A stretch of 64,000 bases of DNA, taken from assembly GCA_949283655.1 (NCBI GenBank), contig CASDTH010000032.1:1-64000 (forward strand), given 5' to 3'. Position 1 is the first letter of the stretch, and every line of letters begins with the position of its first letter. This document shows, one piece after another, positions 54,033 to 62,476 of this stretch. The stretch comes from an uncultured bacterium. Lineage in GTDB: Bacteria; Bacillota; Clostridia; Oscillospirales; Acutalibacteraceae. The notes beneath the pieces were generated by a model. The model worked only from the letters and a program-made list of their open reading frames with translations. It searched no databases and was not told the DNA's origin. Position numbers and translations under genes: made by a program.

Positions 54033-55616
54033 ATGCCGGGTGTTCTGTTTGAAAACGGCGATATTCTAACCATGGAGCCGCAGCTATCTGCGCAGGCTGT
54101 TCTGGTGGAGAAGGGCCGCATTCGCGCCGTTGGCGCCAGGCGGCAGGTAGAGGCGGCCTGCGGGCGGGAGGTCACACGCGTCGACCTGCAGGGCAAAACG
54201 CTGATGCCCGCCTTTATTGACGCGCACAGCCACATCACAGCGTTGGCCAGCACGCTGGCTTTTGCGGATTTATCCGGCGCGAAAAGCTTTGCTGGGCTCC
54301 GGCAGCTTCTTCTAGATTTTTTAAACACACATGCTCTGGAAAAGGGCGCGTGGCTCATCGGCTTTGGCTATGATCACAACCAGCTTGCCGAGCGCGCACA
54401 TCCGGATAAAGCGCTGCTCAACTCCATCAGCACCGAGTTCCCGATCATGGTCACACATCAATCCGGCCATATGGGCGCCGTCAACCAGCGCGCGCTGGAG
54501 CTTGCGGATATCCGCGCCGGCACGCCGGATCCGGAGGGCGGCCACATTGGGCGTGTGGAGGGCTCCCGCGAGCCCAGCGGTTATCTGGAGGAAAAGGCGT
54601 TTCTGGCAGTTTCCGCTCTCGTCCCCGCGCCGGATATGGCGCGGCAGCGGGCACTGCTGCGGCAGGCGGAGCAGGAATATGTAAAGCATGGCGTCGCTAC
54701 GGTACAGGACGGCCTGCTGCAGGAGCCCGGCCTTACGCTTCTCTGCGGCGCTTCTCTGCACGTGGATACCGTAGGCTTTGCAGACCTCAAAAAGAGCCCG
54801 GAGCTATTGCGGCAGCACCCGGAATACTGCGGCGGCTACCGCAATCATTTTCGCCTCGGCGGCTACAAAATCATCCTGGACGGCTCCCCTCAGGGGCGCA
54901 CAGCCTGGCTGAGCGAGCCCTATGAGGGCGCTGCGGATGGGTACTGCGGCTACCCGGTCTACTCAGATGAACAAGTGCTGCAAATGATCGAAACCGCCCT
55001 GCAGGAGCGCACGCAGCTGCTGGCGCACTGCAACGGCGACGCGGCGGCTGAGCAGCTGCTGCGCTGCTATGAGCGGGCGTTGGCCGCCCACCCGGATGCA
55101 GCCGGGCTTCGCCCTGTGATGATCCATGCACAGGCCGTGCGCCGCGATCAGCTTACCCGCATGAAAAGCCTTGGTATGATTCCTTCGTTTTTTATCGCGC
55201 ACATTTTTTACTGGGGGGATATCCATCGCCGGAACTTGGGCAGCCGGGCCGACACGATCAGCCCGGCCCGCTCGGCTCTTGCGTTTGACCTGCCCTATAC
55301 GTTTCATCAGGATACGCCCGTTCTGCCGCCGGATATGCTGCGCACGGTGCAGTGTGCGGTCACCCGTGAGACGCAGGGCGGCGCCGTGCTCGGCAGGGAG
55401 GAATGCATCTCTCCACTGGAGGCACTGCGCGGCGTGACGATCAACGCCGCTTATCAGTATTTTGAGGAGCAGGAAAAGGGCTCGATTCATCCCGGAAAGC
55501 GGGCAGATCTTGTGATTTTGAGCGCCAACCCGTTGAAAATCCCTGCAAACGAGATCGGAAGCATCGAGGTGCTCGCCACTATAAAAGATGGTGAAACCGT
55601 TTATCAGAACACATGA
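54033..55616 (+). CDS. Amidohydrolase, YtcJ-like
   Basis: The 527-residue metal-dependent hydrolase has an N-terminal beta-sandwich (LFENGDILTM, AVLVEKGRIRAVG), the metal motif MPAFIDAHSHI, the later LLAHCNGDAA and MIHAQAV, and the C-terminal GSIHPGKRADLVIL. Such proteins cleave amide or ester bonds, but few have known substrates. AAAAGGGG precedes the ATG. It overlaps no gene but is followed directly by a metallophosphoesterase. Confidence 0.88.
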   Translation: MPGVLFENGDILTMEPQLSAQAVLVEKGRIRAVGARRQVEAACGREVTRVDLQGKTLMPAFIDAHSHITALASTLAFADLSGAKSFAGLRQLLLDFLNTHALEKGAWLIGFGYDHNQLAERAHPDKALLNSISTEFPIMVTHQSGHMGAVNQRALELADIRAGTPDPEGGHIGRVEGSREPSGYLEEKAFLAVSALVPAPDMARQRALLRQAEQEYVKHGVATVQDGLLQEPGLTLLCGASLHVDTVGFADLKKSPELLRQHPEYCGGYRNHFRLGGYKIILDGSPQGRTAWLSEPYEGAADGYCGYPVYSDEQVLQMIETALQERTQLLAHCNGDAAAEQLLRCYERALAAHPDAAGLRPVMIHAQAVRRDQLTRMKSLGMIPSFFIAHIFYWGDIHRRNLGSRADTISPARSALAFDLPYTFHQDTPVLPPDMLRTVQCAVTRETQGGAVLGREECISPLEALRGVTINAAYQYFEEQEKGSIHPGKRADLVILSANPLKIPANEIGSIEVLATIKDGETVYQNT

Positions 55617-55629
55617 GGAGGCGCCGCAT

Positions 55630-56502
55630 TTGCAAAAAAGGACCGTTTATGCCTGCCTGGCGGCGGGCTGCTTCACAGCTGCTGCCGGAGCGGTGTGTTA
55701 CCTAGAAAACAACGCATTATCAACAACACGGCTGACGTATCGCAGCAGCGGCTTGCCCGCCGCCTTTGACGGCTTTCGTATTGCACAGGTAGCCGATCTG
55801 CACGATAAATGCTTCGGCGCCGGGCAGTCGCGCCTGCTTGCCGCGTTGCGGGGAGTCCGGCCGGACTGTATTGTGATGACCGGGGATCTGATTGACCGCC
55901 GCCGGAGGGAAAGCGGCGCCGCATGGGAGTTTGTCCGCGGCGCGGCCCAAATTGCGCCGCTGTATTTTGTCACAGGAAATCATGAAAACTGGTCGGGCAA
56001 AGCGCCGGCCGTTCTTCGTGCGTTAACACAGGCCGGTGTCCATGTTTTGGATGACCGGTGCGAAACAATCGCCCGGGCCGGCGATTCGATTCGGATTGCA
56101 GGCGTATCCGACGAAACCTGCCAGACGGCGGAAAACCGGCAGGATGGGCGCGACTGCTTGTTCCCTACGCTGCATGAGCTGCTTGAGGGTGATCCGCGCT
56201 TCACTATTCTGCTGGCGCATCATCCGGAGCGGCTCGCTACATATGCGCAAGCCGGCATCCCGCTGGTGTTTTGCGGCCATGCGCACGGCGGGCAATTCCG
56301 CCTGCCTGGCATCGGCGGGTTGTATGCCCCGGGCCAGGGCGTTTTTCCCAAATATACGGCCGGGCTGCACACGGCGAGGAGCACCACGATGATCGTCAGC
56401 CGTGGTCTGGGGAACAGCCTCTTCCCACTGCGGCTGCACAATCCGCCTGAGCTCGTGCTGGTTACGCTGGCAAGCGGAGCTCTGGGAGACGCGTCAGCAT
56501 AG
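55630..56502 (+). CDS. Membrane-anchored metallophosphoesterase
   Basis: The 290-residue protein has an N-terminal membrane segment (VYACLAAGCFTAAAGAVCYL) and a complete calcineurin-like site: ADLHDK, TGDLID, GNHENW, LLAHHPE and FCGHAHGGQFRLP. This YaeI/YkuE-like arrangement places the enzyme at the membrane surface, where relatives act on lipid or nucleotide phosphoesters. I chose TTG at 55630, because GAGGAGG lies eight bases upstream; a longer start at 55588 would overlap the previous gene. Confidence 0.87.
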   Translation: MQKRTVYACLAAGCFTAAAGAVCYLENNALSTTRLTYRSSGLPAAFDGFRIAQVADLHDKCFGAGQSRLLAALRGVRPDCIVMTGDLIDRRRRESGAAWEFVRGAAQIAPLYFVTGNHENWSGKAPAVLRALTQAGVHVLDDRCETIARAGDSIRIAGVSDETCQTAENRQDGRDCLFPTLHELLEGDPRFTILLAHHPERLATYAQAGIPLVFCGHAHGGQFRLPGIGGLYAPGQGVFPKYTAGLHTARSTTMIVSRGLGNSLFPLRLHNPPELVLVTLASGALGDASA

Positions 56503-56588
56503 CCGCAGCGCAGACAAGCGTCATCTGTGCACGCCTGAAAGCCGTTTTTCTAAAAGCTGAACAGCAAGAGCGGCGCTATTATGTATAC

Positions 56589-56634
56589 AAAGCGCTCCCC
56601 TCCCCGCACATAGCGAGGAAGGGAGCGCTTTTAT
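56589..56634. terminator. Bidirectional terminator
   Basis: AAAGCGCTCCC and GGGAGCGCTTT form a perfect 11-bp stem between convergent genes, with A/T tracts at both ends. Confidence 0.88.
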
Positions 56635-57416
56635 GCTCTCCTGTCGTACGCATGCCCGCGCCCAACATCCTCCGGGCAATGCGCGTCCGATCCGGTTTGA
56701 AGCCGGACGCCTGCATGGCGCATCTCTTCCAGCAGTGCGGGCTCCATACCCACAGGCGCGCCTGTTCGGCGAAAAACGCCGCTGTTCTGCTCTGCATACA
56801 TCCCGCTGCGCGCCAGCGCCGCAGCCAACCGCTCATAAAATGGTTCCAGCGCAAAAGAAGGCTGATGCCCAAAAAGCTTTATGCTGTCCGGATGCGCCAA
56901 CCCATCAAAAAGGCCACAGGATGCAAGCTGAATGCTCCTTTCAAAAAAGCGGCGGTAGGCCCAATCAATATCCACACCTTCCCAAAGCGCAGGCGTGTGG
57001 TCAAAGGCGAATGCATCAATGAAATGGACACTGCCTACCAGAAAATCCAACCCCGCCTCACGGGCAATCGATTGAACCAGTGCCTCCGACCCGGGAATAT
57101 AACAAACCTCCAGCCCAAACCGGAGCCGAACCGGCCACCGCACTCGGCGCGCCTCGTCCACAAGCCGGAGATATTCCGCAAAGCTGCGCTTGCCGCCTTT
57201 ACGGTTTAGCCAACCGTCAATAAAACTGCTCTCCTGCTGGACGGCCTCGTACATAGGCAAAAACTCCGGGAAAAGATAGCTGTGCTCCAGCAGATGAATC
57301 TCCGAAAGCCCGCGCTCCTGTGCAAAGCGGACATATTCCTCTACCCATTGTAGGGTATAGGGCCCCGTTTCCAAATGAATATGGCAATCCAGCACGCCGC
57401 TCCCCCCATTGGGCAC
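56631..57416 (-). CDS. PHP-domain phosphoesterase, histidinol-phosphatase-like
   Basis: The 261-residue protein has the PHP metal motifs DCHIHLE, LLEHSYL, FGLEVCYIPG, GSVHFIDAF, GLAHPDSIKLF and TGSDAHCPEDVG. It resembles HisK-type histidinol phosphatases but stands outside a his operon, so the substrate is unsure. The start is either GTG at 57416, which overlaps the TAG stop of the upstream gene by one base, or GTG at 57395, which has GGGGGGAG four bases upstream and starts at the conserved VLDCHIH. Confidence 0.85.
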   Translation of the reverse strand: MPNGGSGVLDCHIHLETGPYTLQWVEEYVRFAQERGLSEIHLLEHSYLFPEFLPMYEAVQQESSFIDGWLNRKGGKRSFAEYLRLVDEARRVRWPVRLRFGLEVCYIPGSEALVQSIAREAGLDFLVGSVHFIDAFAFDHTPALWEGVDIDWAYRRFFERSIQLASCGLFDGLAHPDSIKLFGHQPSFALEPFYERLAAALARSGMYAEQNSGVFRRTGAPVGMEPALLEEMRHAGVRLQTGSDAHCPEDVGRGHAYDRRA

Positions 57417-58675
57417 TATGACAGCGCCGTTTCCAGCATCCCTCGATAAAATTTCTCCTTCTTCACGCGGCCAGCTGCAGAAAGGGAAAGCTGGTCAAAC
57501 CGCAAAAACTCCTGCGCCAACGCCTGCACCTCCTCCAGCGTAACCGCGCGCACACGCTCCATGAGCTCATCTATGCTCTTCACCTCGTTATAGAGCAGTT
57601 CTCCGCGCCCCATCTGGGAGGCGCGGGACTGGGTGGATTCCGAATTCATAATAAGCCCGGAGAGATACTGCTCCTTGGCACGGGCCAGCTCCCGCTGCGT
57701 GATAGAGCCGGAAAAGCCCTTCATGATGCGCAGCGCCTCCTGCAATGCCTTTTTCTCATTGCGGGGCGAGAGCGCCATATCGATGCCGAGAATTCCCGCC
57801 TCCAGATAAGAGGCGGAGAAGGATTCAATTTCATAAACTAGCCCCAGCTCCTCACGAATGCGCTGATACAGGCGGGAGGAGGAGGATGTACCGAGGATGG
57901 ACATCAGCAGCCGCATGGCAAAGCGGCGCTCATCCTGCGCGCCAATGCCGGGCATGGCAAGGGCCAGCTGCGTCTGCTCAAAATCCTTCCTGCGCAGGGT
58001 GATGCAGCGGTGATAGGCTGCCGCACTGGCAGAGACGGGGTTGCCCGTGTTTTGCAGCACGCCAAAATTTTCTTCACACAGGCGCACAATCTCTCGCTCG
58101 TCAAAGCGGCCGCAGATGGAAGCCACCATCCGCTCCGGCGTGTAGAAACGGCGCATGTAGGCACGCAAATCCTCCGCCGTTAAGGTAGAAACGGTTTTCC
58201 GCCCGCCTAGAATATTCGCGCCGAGCATATCTCCCTGCCAGACACCCTCATACAGGCGATCTGCGCAGATATCCTCGGGGCTATCCTCATACATGTGCAG
58301 TTCTTCTAAAATGACGCCGCGTTCCGTCTGCATATCCTTTTCCGCCAGGGCGGGTTGGGTGAGCATATCGCAGAGGATGTCAAACGCTGTGCTGACGTGC
58401 CGGTCCAGCGCGCGGGCATAAAAGCAGGTATATTCCTTTGTGGTGTAGGCGTTGAGCGCGCCGCCGATTTCATCCATTTGCTCCGCAATTTCCAGAGCGG
58501 AGCGGCGGGCTGTCCCCTTAAACAGCATGTGCTCAATAAAGTGAGAAACTCCAGCATTCTGCGGCATTTCATAGCGGGATCCGCTCCCCACCCAGATGCC
58601 CATTGTGGCGCTGTGTGCCCACTTCACGGGTTCCAGCAGGATGCGGAATCCGTTTGGCAGCGTTATTTTTTCCAT
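57416..58675 (-). CDS. M16 family zinc peptidase
   Basis: The 419-residue protein has the inverted zinc motif HFIEH (residues 45-49) and the distal Glu in TERGVILEELHMYEDSPED, followed by the inactive-like C-terminal half with ARAKEQYLSGL. This is the mitochondrial-processing-peptidase-like (YmxG/PqqL) branch found in most Bacillota. It likely cuts peptides in the cytoplasm. It is cotranscribed with the PHP gene downstream. Confidence 0.92.
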   Translation of the reverse strand: MEKITLPNGFRILLEPVKWAHSATMGIWVGSGSRYEMPQNAGVSHFIEHMLFKGTARRSALEIAEQMDEIGGALNAYTTKEYTCFYARALDRHVSTAFDILCDMLTQPALAEKDMQTERGVILEELHMYEDSPEDICADRLYEGVWQGDMLGANILGGRKTVSTLTAEDLRAYMRRFYTPERMVASICGRFDEREIVRLCEENFGVLQNTGNPVSASAAAYHRCITLRRKDFEQTQLALAMPGIGAQDERRFAMRLLMSILGTSSSSRLYQRIREELGLVYEIESFSASYLEAGILGIDMALSPRNEKKALQEALRIMKGFSGSITQRELARAKEQYLSGLIMNSESTQSRASQMGRGELLYNEVKSIDELMERVRAVTLEEVQALAQEFLRFDQLSLSAAGRVKKEKFYRGMLETALS

Positions 58676-58706
58676 AGTCCAATCCCATACCTTTCCGATT
58701 GTTTTT

Positions 58707-58734
58707 ATTATACAGGGTTTCAGACAAAAATCAA
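58707..58734 (-). promoter_or_regulatory. Promoter of M16 peptidase
   Basis: TTGATT (58729-58734) and TATAAT (58707-58712) are 16 bases apart on the minus strand, 31 bases before the start codon. Confidence 0.8.
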
Positions 58735-58838
58735 GATGCTTCCCGTTTTGAAAACCAGCAAAATGACGAATTTGCTTCCCAAATAATCATTTTTCACCGC
58801 TTTAAAAAACTCTGCCGGCATCTTAATTTGCCTGCCCC

Positions 58839-58943
58839 GGCGGTATAGCGCCGCTAAATCCGCTATATACCGCCCGCACACGGCTCTGCTGCCTCCGAAA
58901 AGGCTTTCCCCTGCTTGCTAACGTTTCTTTTTTGTTATATACT
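58839..58943 (+). promoter_or_regulatory. Inverted repeat and pit promoter
   Basis: GGCGGTATAGCG and a matching arm with two extra bases form a long hairpin at 58839-58874. TTGCTA (58915-58920) and TATACT (58938-58943) are 17 bases apart and give a leader of about 130 bases before pit. The hairpin upstream of the -35 could be a regulator site. No gene is seen between 58735 and 59080. Confidence 0.6.
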
Positions 58944-59080
58944 ATATTTTGGTTTAAAGTATGTGAATTCGCCGGGATCCTCTGCTGAGATGCCGGCAAT
59001 TCAGAAAGGCCCTAGCGGGAGGCTCCTCCACGTCTGTTTTGATAGATGACGCATTGAAAAAGAAAAAAAGGAGAACCTGT

Positions 59081-60133
59081 ATGACAATTGAATTGTCCTC
59101 TTTTTTGAGCCATCTGGTTTCCAGCCCCGCCCTGTTGATCACCTTTGCGCTGACCATGGGCGTGATCCTCGTCAACGGCTGGACGGATGCGCCCAACGCG
59201 ATTGCCACCTGCGTCTCTACCCGTGCAATCAAGCCCAAGGCGGCAATTTTGATGGCTGCGGCCTGCAACTTCCTTGGCGTACTGGTGATGACAAAGATCA
59301 ACGCCACTGTGGCGGAAACCATCTCCAATATGGTCGATTTCGGCGGCGACGCCCATGATGCCCTGGTTGCCCTGTGCGCCGCGCTGTTTGCGATTGTGCT
59401 CTGGGCCACAGCGGCGTGGGTGTTCGGCATCCCCACCAGCGAGAGCCATGCCCTGATCGCGGGGGTATCCGGCGCGGCAATCGCCATGCAGGGCGGCTTG
59501 GGCGGCATTAATGGCAGCGAGTGGATTAAGGTTATCTACGGCCTTGTCCTTTCCACTGTGCTCGGCTTTGTCGCCGGTTTTGTCATCGTGCGGATTCTGG
59601 AAGCAATCTGTAAAAGTATGGATCGCCGCAAAACCACCCGTTTTTTTAAAAAGGCACAGGTTGTGGGGGGCGCGGCAATGGCCTTTATGCATGGCGCGCA
59701 GGATGGCCAGAAATTCATGGGCATCTGCATGCTGGGCATTGCCCTGGCGCAAGGCCAGGGGCAGGCGGAGAGTTTTGTCATTCCAATGTGGCTAATGATT
59801 CTCTGCTCCCTCGTCATGGCGCTGGGCACCTCGATCGGTGGGTACCGCATCATCAAGGCTGTCGGCATGGATATGGTCAAGCTCGAGGCCTATCAGGGCT
59901 TCTCCGCAGATCTTGCGGGCGCGCTTTGCCTGCTGCTCTCTTCCCTGACCGGTATCCCCGTGAGCACAACGCACACCAAAACAACCGCCATCATGGGCGT
60001 CGGCGCTTCCAAACGGCTCTCCTCTGTCAACTGGGGGGTCGTGCGTGAAATGGTGCTGGCCTGGGTGCTGACCTTCCCCGGCTGCGGCTTTATCGGATAT
60101 TTGATGGCAAAGCTGTTTATGCTGATTTTTTAA
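59081..60133 (+). CDS. Inorganic phosphate transporter, PiT family
   Basis: The 350-residue membrane protein has the two PiT signatures: NGWTDAPNAIATCVSTRAIKP in the first half and GAAMAFMHGAQDGQKFMG in the second, with VSTTHTKTTAIMGVG near the end. It imports phosphate with a cation. The ATG with AAAGGAG seven bases upstream was chosen. The DUF47 accessory gene follows after 39 bases. Confidence 0.95.
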   Translation: MTIELSSFLSHLVSSPALLITFALTMGVILVNGWTDAPNAIATCVSTRAIKPKAAILMAAACNFLGVLVMTKINATVAETISNMVDFGGDAHDALVALCAALFAIVLWATAAWVFGIPTSESHALIAGVSGAAIAMQGGLGGINGSEWIKVIYGLVLSTVLGFVAGFVIVRILEAICKSMDRRKTTRFFKKAQVVGGAAMAFMHGAQDGQKFMGICMLGIALAQGQGQAESFVIPMWLMILCSLVMALGTSIGGYRIIKAVGMDMVKLEAYQGFSADLAGALCLLLSSLTGIPVSTTHTKTTAIMGVGASKRLSSVNWGVVREMVLAWVLTFPGCGFIGYLMAKLFMLIF

Positions 60134-60172
60134 GGGGATACAGAATATAAATGAGAAAGGAACGGACCAAAT

Positions 60173-60796
60173 ATGGCCAAAAAGAAGGGTTACAATTATT
60201 TTGACGCATTTGTCCGCATGGCGGATTATGCCTGCCAAGGGGCGGAAATGCTTTTGGAGACATTGCGCACTTTTGACCCGTATACGCTCCCCAAAAAGCT
60301 TGCGGAAATCCACAAAATCGAGCATGAGGCTGATTTGTGCAAGCATGAGCTGATGAACCGGCTTATGGTGGAATTCATTGCCCCCATTGAACGGGAGGAT
60401 ATCATTGATCTTGCCCAGGAAACCGACGATGTGATGGATGCCGTAGAGGATGTGCTGATGCGGCTTTATATGTATAACATCAAAGCCATCCGTGCAGAAG
60501 CACTCTCATTCGCCGAGGTAATCGTCAGCTGCTGCACAACGCTGCGGGAAGCATTGCGGGAGCTGCATAACTTTAAAAAATCCGATGTAATCCACAAAAA
60601 GATCGTCGAGGTCAATCACGCGGAGGAGGTCGGCGATAAGCTTTACCTCGACGCAGTGCACAGCCTCTACCTGGAGGAGAAGGATCCGATTGTTGTAATG
60701 GCCTGGACGGAAACACTGGACCGGCTGGAAAAATGCTGCGATAACTGTGAGGACGTTGCCAACGTAATTGAAAGCGTAATCATGAAAAACACTTGA
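60173..60796 (+). CDS. DUF47/PhoU-like PiT accessory protein
   Basis: The 207-residue all-helical protein belongs to DUF47, a PhoU-like family. The repeated metal-binding type segments are KIEHEADLCKHELMNRL and ETDDVMDAVEDVL, and VNHAEEVGDKLY with NCEDVANVIE in the second repeat. DUF47 proteins are paired with PiT transporters and thought to control them. Here it follows pit; the opposite order is also common. Confidence 0.92.
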   Translation: MAKKKGYNYFDAFVRMADYACQGAEMLLETLRTFDPYTLPKKLAEIHKIEHEADLCKHELMNRLMVEFIAPIEREDIIDLAQETDDVMDAVEDVLMRLYMYNIKAIRAEALSFAEVIVSCCTTLREALRELHNFKKSDVIHKKIVEVNHAEEVGDKLYLDAVHSLYLEEKDPIVVMAWTETLDRLEKCCDNCEDVANVIESVIMKNT

Positions 60797-60846
60797 TCCC
60801 CCTTCTCAGGGAGAGGATTTGATCGGAGAGAGGAGTGTGAGGTAAT

Positions 60847-61293
60847 TTGTCCATCTGCATTCGCGAGGCCGTTTATTCAGACCTGGAGGGGCTCTTGAAG
60901 CTGTATACGCAGCTCAACGATAATACCATGCCGGAAATGGATGAGCGCGTGCAGGCCGTCTGGCAGCGGCTGCTGAGCAGAGAAAACATCCACACGCTGG
61001 TCGCGGCGGAGGGCGGTGCCATCCTCTCCTCCGTCACTGTTACGGTGATCGACAGCCTGACGCATGGGCAACGGCCTTATGCGCTGGTGGAGTATGTGGT
61101 AACCAGCCGGGCGCATCGCGGCCAAGGATTGGCCGGAGCGCTGCTGGAGCGCGCCAGAGAGCTGGCCAGGGAGGCCGGCTGTTACAAGATGATGCTGGTC
61201 ACTGGCCACAGCGAGCCAAATGTGCACAAGCTGTATCAGCGCGCTGGCTATCAATCGGAGGGAAAAACCGCCTATGTGCAGTATCTCCCGTAA
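60847..61293 (+). CDS. GNAT N-acetyltransferase
   Basis: The 148-residue protein has IREAVYSDLEGLLKLYTQL at the start, the acetyl-CoA motif VTSRAHRGQGLAGALLERA and the C-terminal NVHKLYQRAGYQ. The substrate is unknown. It starts with TTG; GAGG four bases upstream or AGAGGAG eleven bases upstream could serve as the site. It lies 50 bases after the DUF47 gene and 23 before the GDPD gene. Confidence 0.85.
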   Translation: MSICIREAVYSDLEGLLKLYTQLNDNTMPEMDERVQAVWQRLLSRENIHTLVAAEGGAILSSVTVTVIDSLTHGQRPYALVEYVVTSRAHRGQGLAGALLERARELAREAGCYKMMLVTGHSEPNVHKLYQRAGYQSEGKTAYVQYLP

Positions 61294-61316
61294 AGGGCGC
61301 TCTGGAGGGAATGAAC

Positions 61317-62177
61317 ATGACAAAGAAGGGAAAAATTATTTTAGGCGTATTGGCGGCCGTGCTGGTGCTGGCCGCCGCAGGGCTCATCATCTTTCACGTT
61401 CTCACCAACCCGAGGGTAGAGGCAAAGCCAGTGCTCCACGCAGCGCAATCCACCGCGGTGCAGGCGGGGGATGAGCCGCGCTACATTGCGCACCGGGGCT
61501 TTTCCGCCGTTGCGCCGGAGAATTCGATCCCGGCTCTAGTGGAAGCCGGCAAGGCCGGCTTCTGGGGGGTAGAATTCGACCTTCAGCGCACAAAGGATGG
61601 CGTCTGGGTGCTTTCTCACGACGCTAACATCAAGCGGATGACGGATGGCTACGGCAATATTCACCGGATGACCTACGCACAGCTGCAGGAATATTCCTAT
61701 GACAACGGCGCCAACTATGCCAATTATCCCGGGCTGAAAATCGCTACGTTTGCACAGGCGCTGGAGGAATGCCAGCGCTATGAAATGACCCCTTGTGTGG
61801 AAATTAAAAAGGAAAACGGCCTCAACGGCTTGGAGGAAATCGTCGCCACGCTGCGGGAGAAAGGAGTGGCGGAGACCTGTGTGATTCTCTCCTTCAGCTA
61901 CGAGCAGCTTGAAAGGATCCGCAGCCTTGCCCCGGAAATACACCTATGGTATCTCTCCGACGAAGCCTCACCAGAGGCGATCGACCGCTGCAAAGCGATC
62001 AGCGCCGGGCTGGATTTTAAACTTAGCGACAGCTACAACACGGACGACCGGCTGAAGGCCCTGCAGGAGAGCCGGCTGGAGGCCGGCGTATGGACCATTA
62101 ATACGATCCAGGCGCACGACAAAGCCTATCAATGGGGCATTCGCTACATCACCACGGATACGATTACGCCCGCCTGA
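61317..62177 (+). CDS. Membrane-anchored glycerophosphodiester phosphodiesterase
   Basis: The 286-residue protein has an N-terminal membrane anchor (IILGVLAAVLVLAAAGLIIF) and a GDPD TIM barrel: IAHRGFSAVAPENS, the metal residues of GVEFDLQRTKDG, VLSHDANIKRMT and VEIKKE. It hydrolyses glycerophosphodiesters to glycerol 3-phosphate, outside the membrane in this topology. The ATG with GGAGGG seven bases upstream was chosen. Phosphate release would match the adjacent pit genes. Confidence 0.92.
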   Translation: MTKKGKIILGVLAAVLVLAAAGLIIFHVLTNPRVEAKPVLHAAQSTAVQAGDEPRYIAHRGFSAVAPENSIPALVEAGKAGFWGVEFDLQRTKDGVWVLSHDANIKRMTDGYGNIHRMTYAQLQEYSYDNGANYANYPGLKIATFAQALEECQRYEMTPCVEIKKENGLNGLEEIVATLREKGVAETCVILSFSYEQLERIRSLAPEIHLWYLSDEASPEAIDRCKAISAGLDFKLSDSYNTDDRLKALQESRLEAGVWTINTIQAHDKAYQWGIRYITTDTITPA

Positions 62178-62247
62178 GTTGGCGCACAGATAGCATCCGC
62201 ATACAAGGGGAGCCCAACCGTGTCCTGCGGCCTTGCGATCCCCTCAC

Positions 62248-62268
62248 CTAAAGCCGCTGGAGCGGTTC
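62248..62268. repeat. Palindromic repeat, copy 2
   Basis: CTAAAG followed by CCGCT, GG, AGCGG and TTC matches the element at 34211-34230 except for one inserted base and the centre GG. Confidence 0.55.
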
Positions 62269-62274
62269 TTGGGA

Positions 62275-62380
62275 GTTTTCAGCCTGTGGCCATGTTCCCG
62301 GCAAGGCAGATGATGCAGCCTTCCTTGCCCGAAGGCAAGGAAGATAACGCTGCCAGGGGCGCGGTCATGGCGCTGAAAAC
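62275..62380. repeat. Large hairpin element with nested perfect hairpin
   Basis: GTTTTCAGC (62275-62283) pairs with GCTGAAAAC (62372-62380), and the adjoining bases pair imperfectly. Inside, CTTCCTTGCC, loop CGAA and GGCAAGGAAG (62320-62343) form a perfect stem. The left arm is related to the dispersed repeat in inverted orientation. Confidence 0.6.
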
Positions 62381-62402
62381 CGATGCATGTTATACACGGA
62401 TG
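62363..62402 (+). repeat. Dispersed repeat, copy B
   Basis: GGTCAT followed by GGCGCTGAAAACCGATG, an 8-base gap and ACACGGATG match copy A at 17809-17851. Confidence 0.6.
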
Positions 62403-62422
62403 CTATAAAAGTGATATACGAA

Positions 62423-62449
62423 ACAAGCGGGGTATCCCGCCTGTTTTTA
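62423..62449 (+). terminator. Terminator-like hairpin in the corA leader
   Basis: GCGGG, loop GTAT and CCCGC, with ACA/TGT extending the stem, are followed by five T residues (62444-62448). It lies 30 bases before the corA start. It either ends the GDPD transcript or attenuates corA. Confidence 0.6.
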
Positions 62450-62476
62450 TACATAATGCCGGAAGGAGGAGCAGTT

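Larger units (their letters stand above)
62178..62476. other. Intergenic region rich in inverted repeats before corA
   Basis: The 299 bases hold a palindromic repeat (62248-62268), a large imperfect hairpin (62275-62380), a dispersed repeat copy (62363-62402), a TATAAA box (62404-62409) without a clear -35 and a terminator-like hairpin. I see no gene. Confidence 0.6.

Noticed and set aside
62216..62400. M-box magnesium riboswitch before corA
   Set aside because: A TTAGGTGAGG-like string occurs only on the opposite strand, and the other conserved M-box segments are absent.
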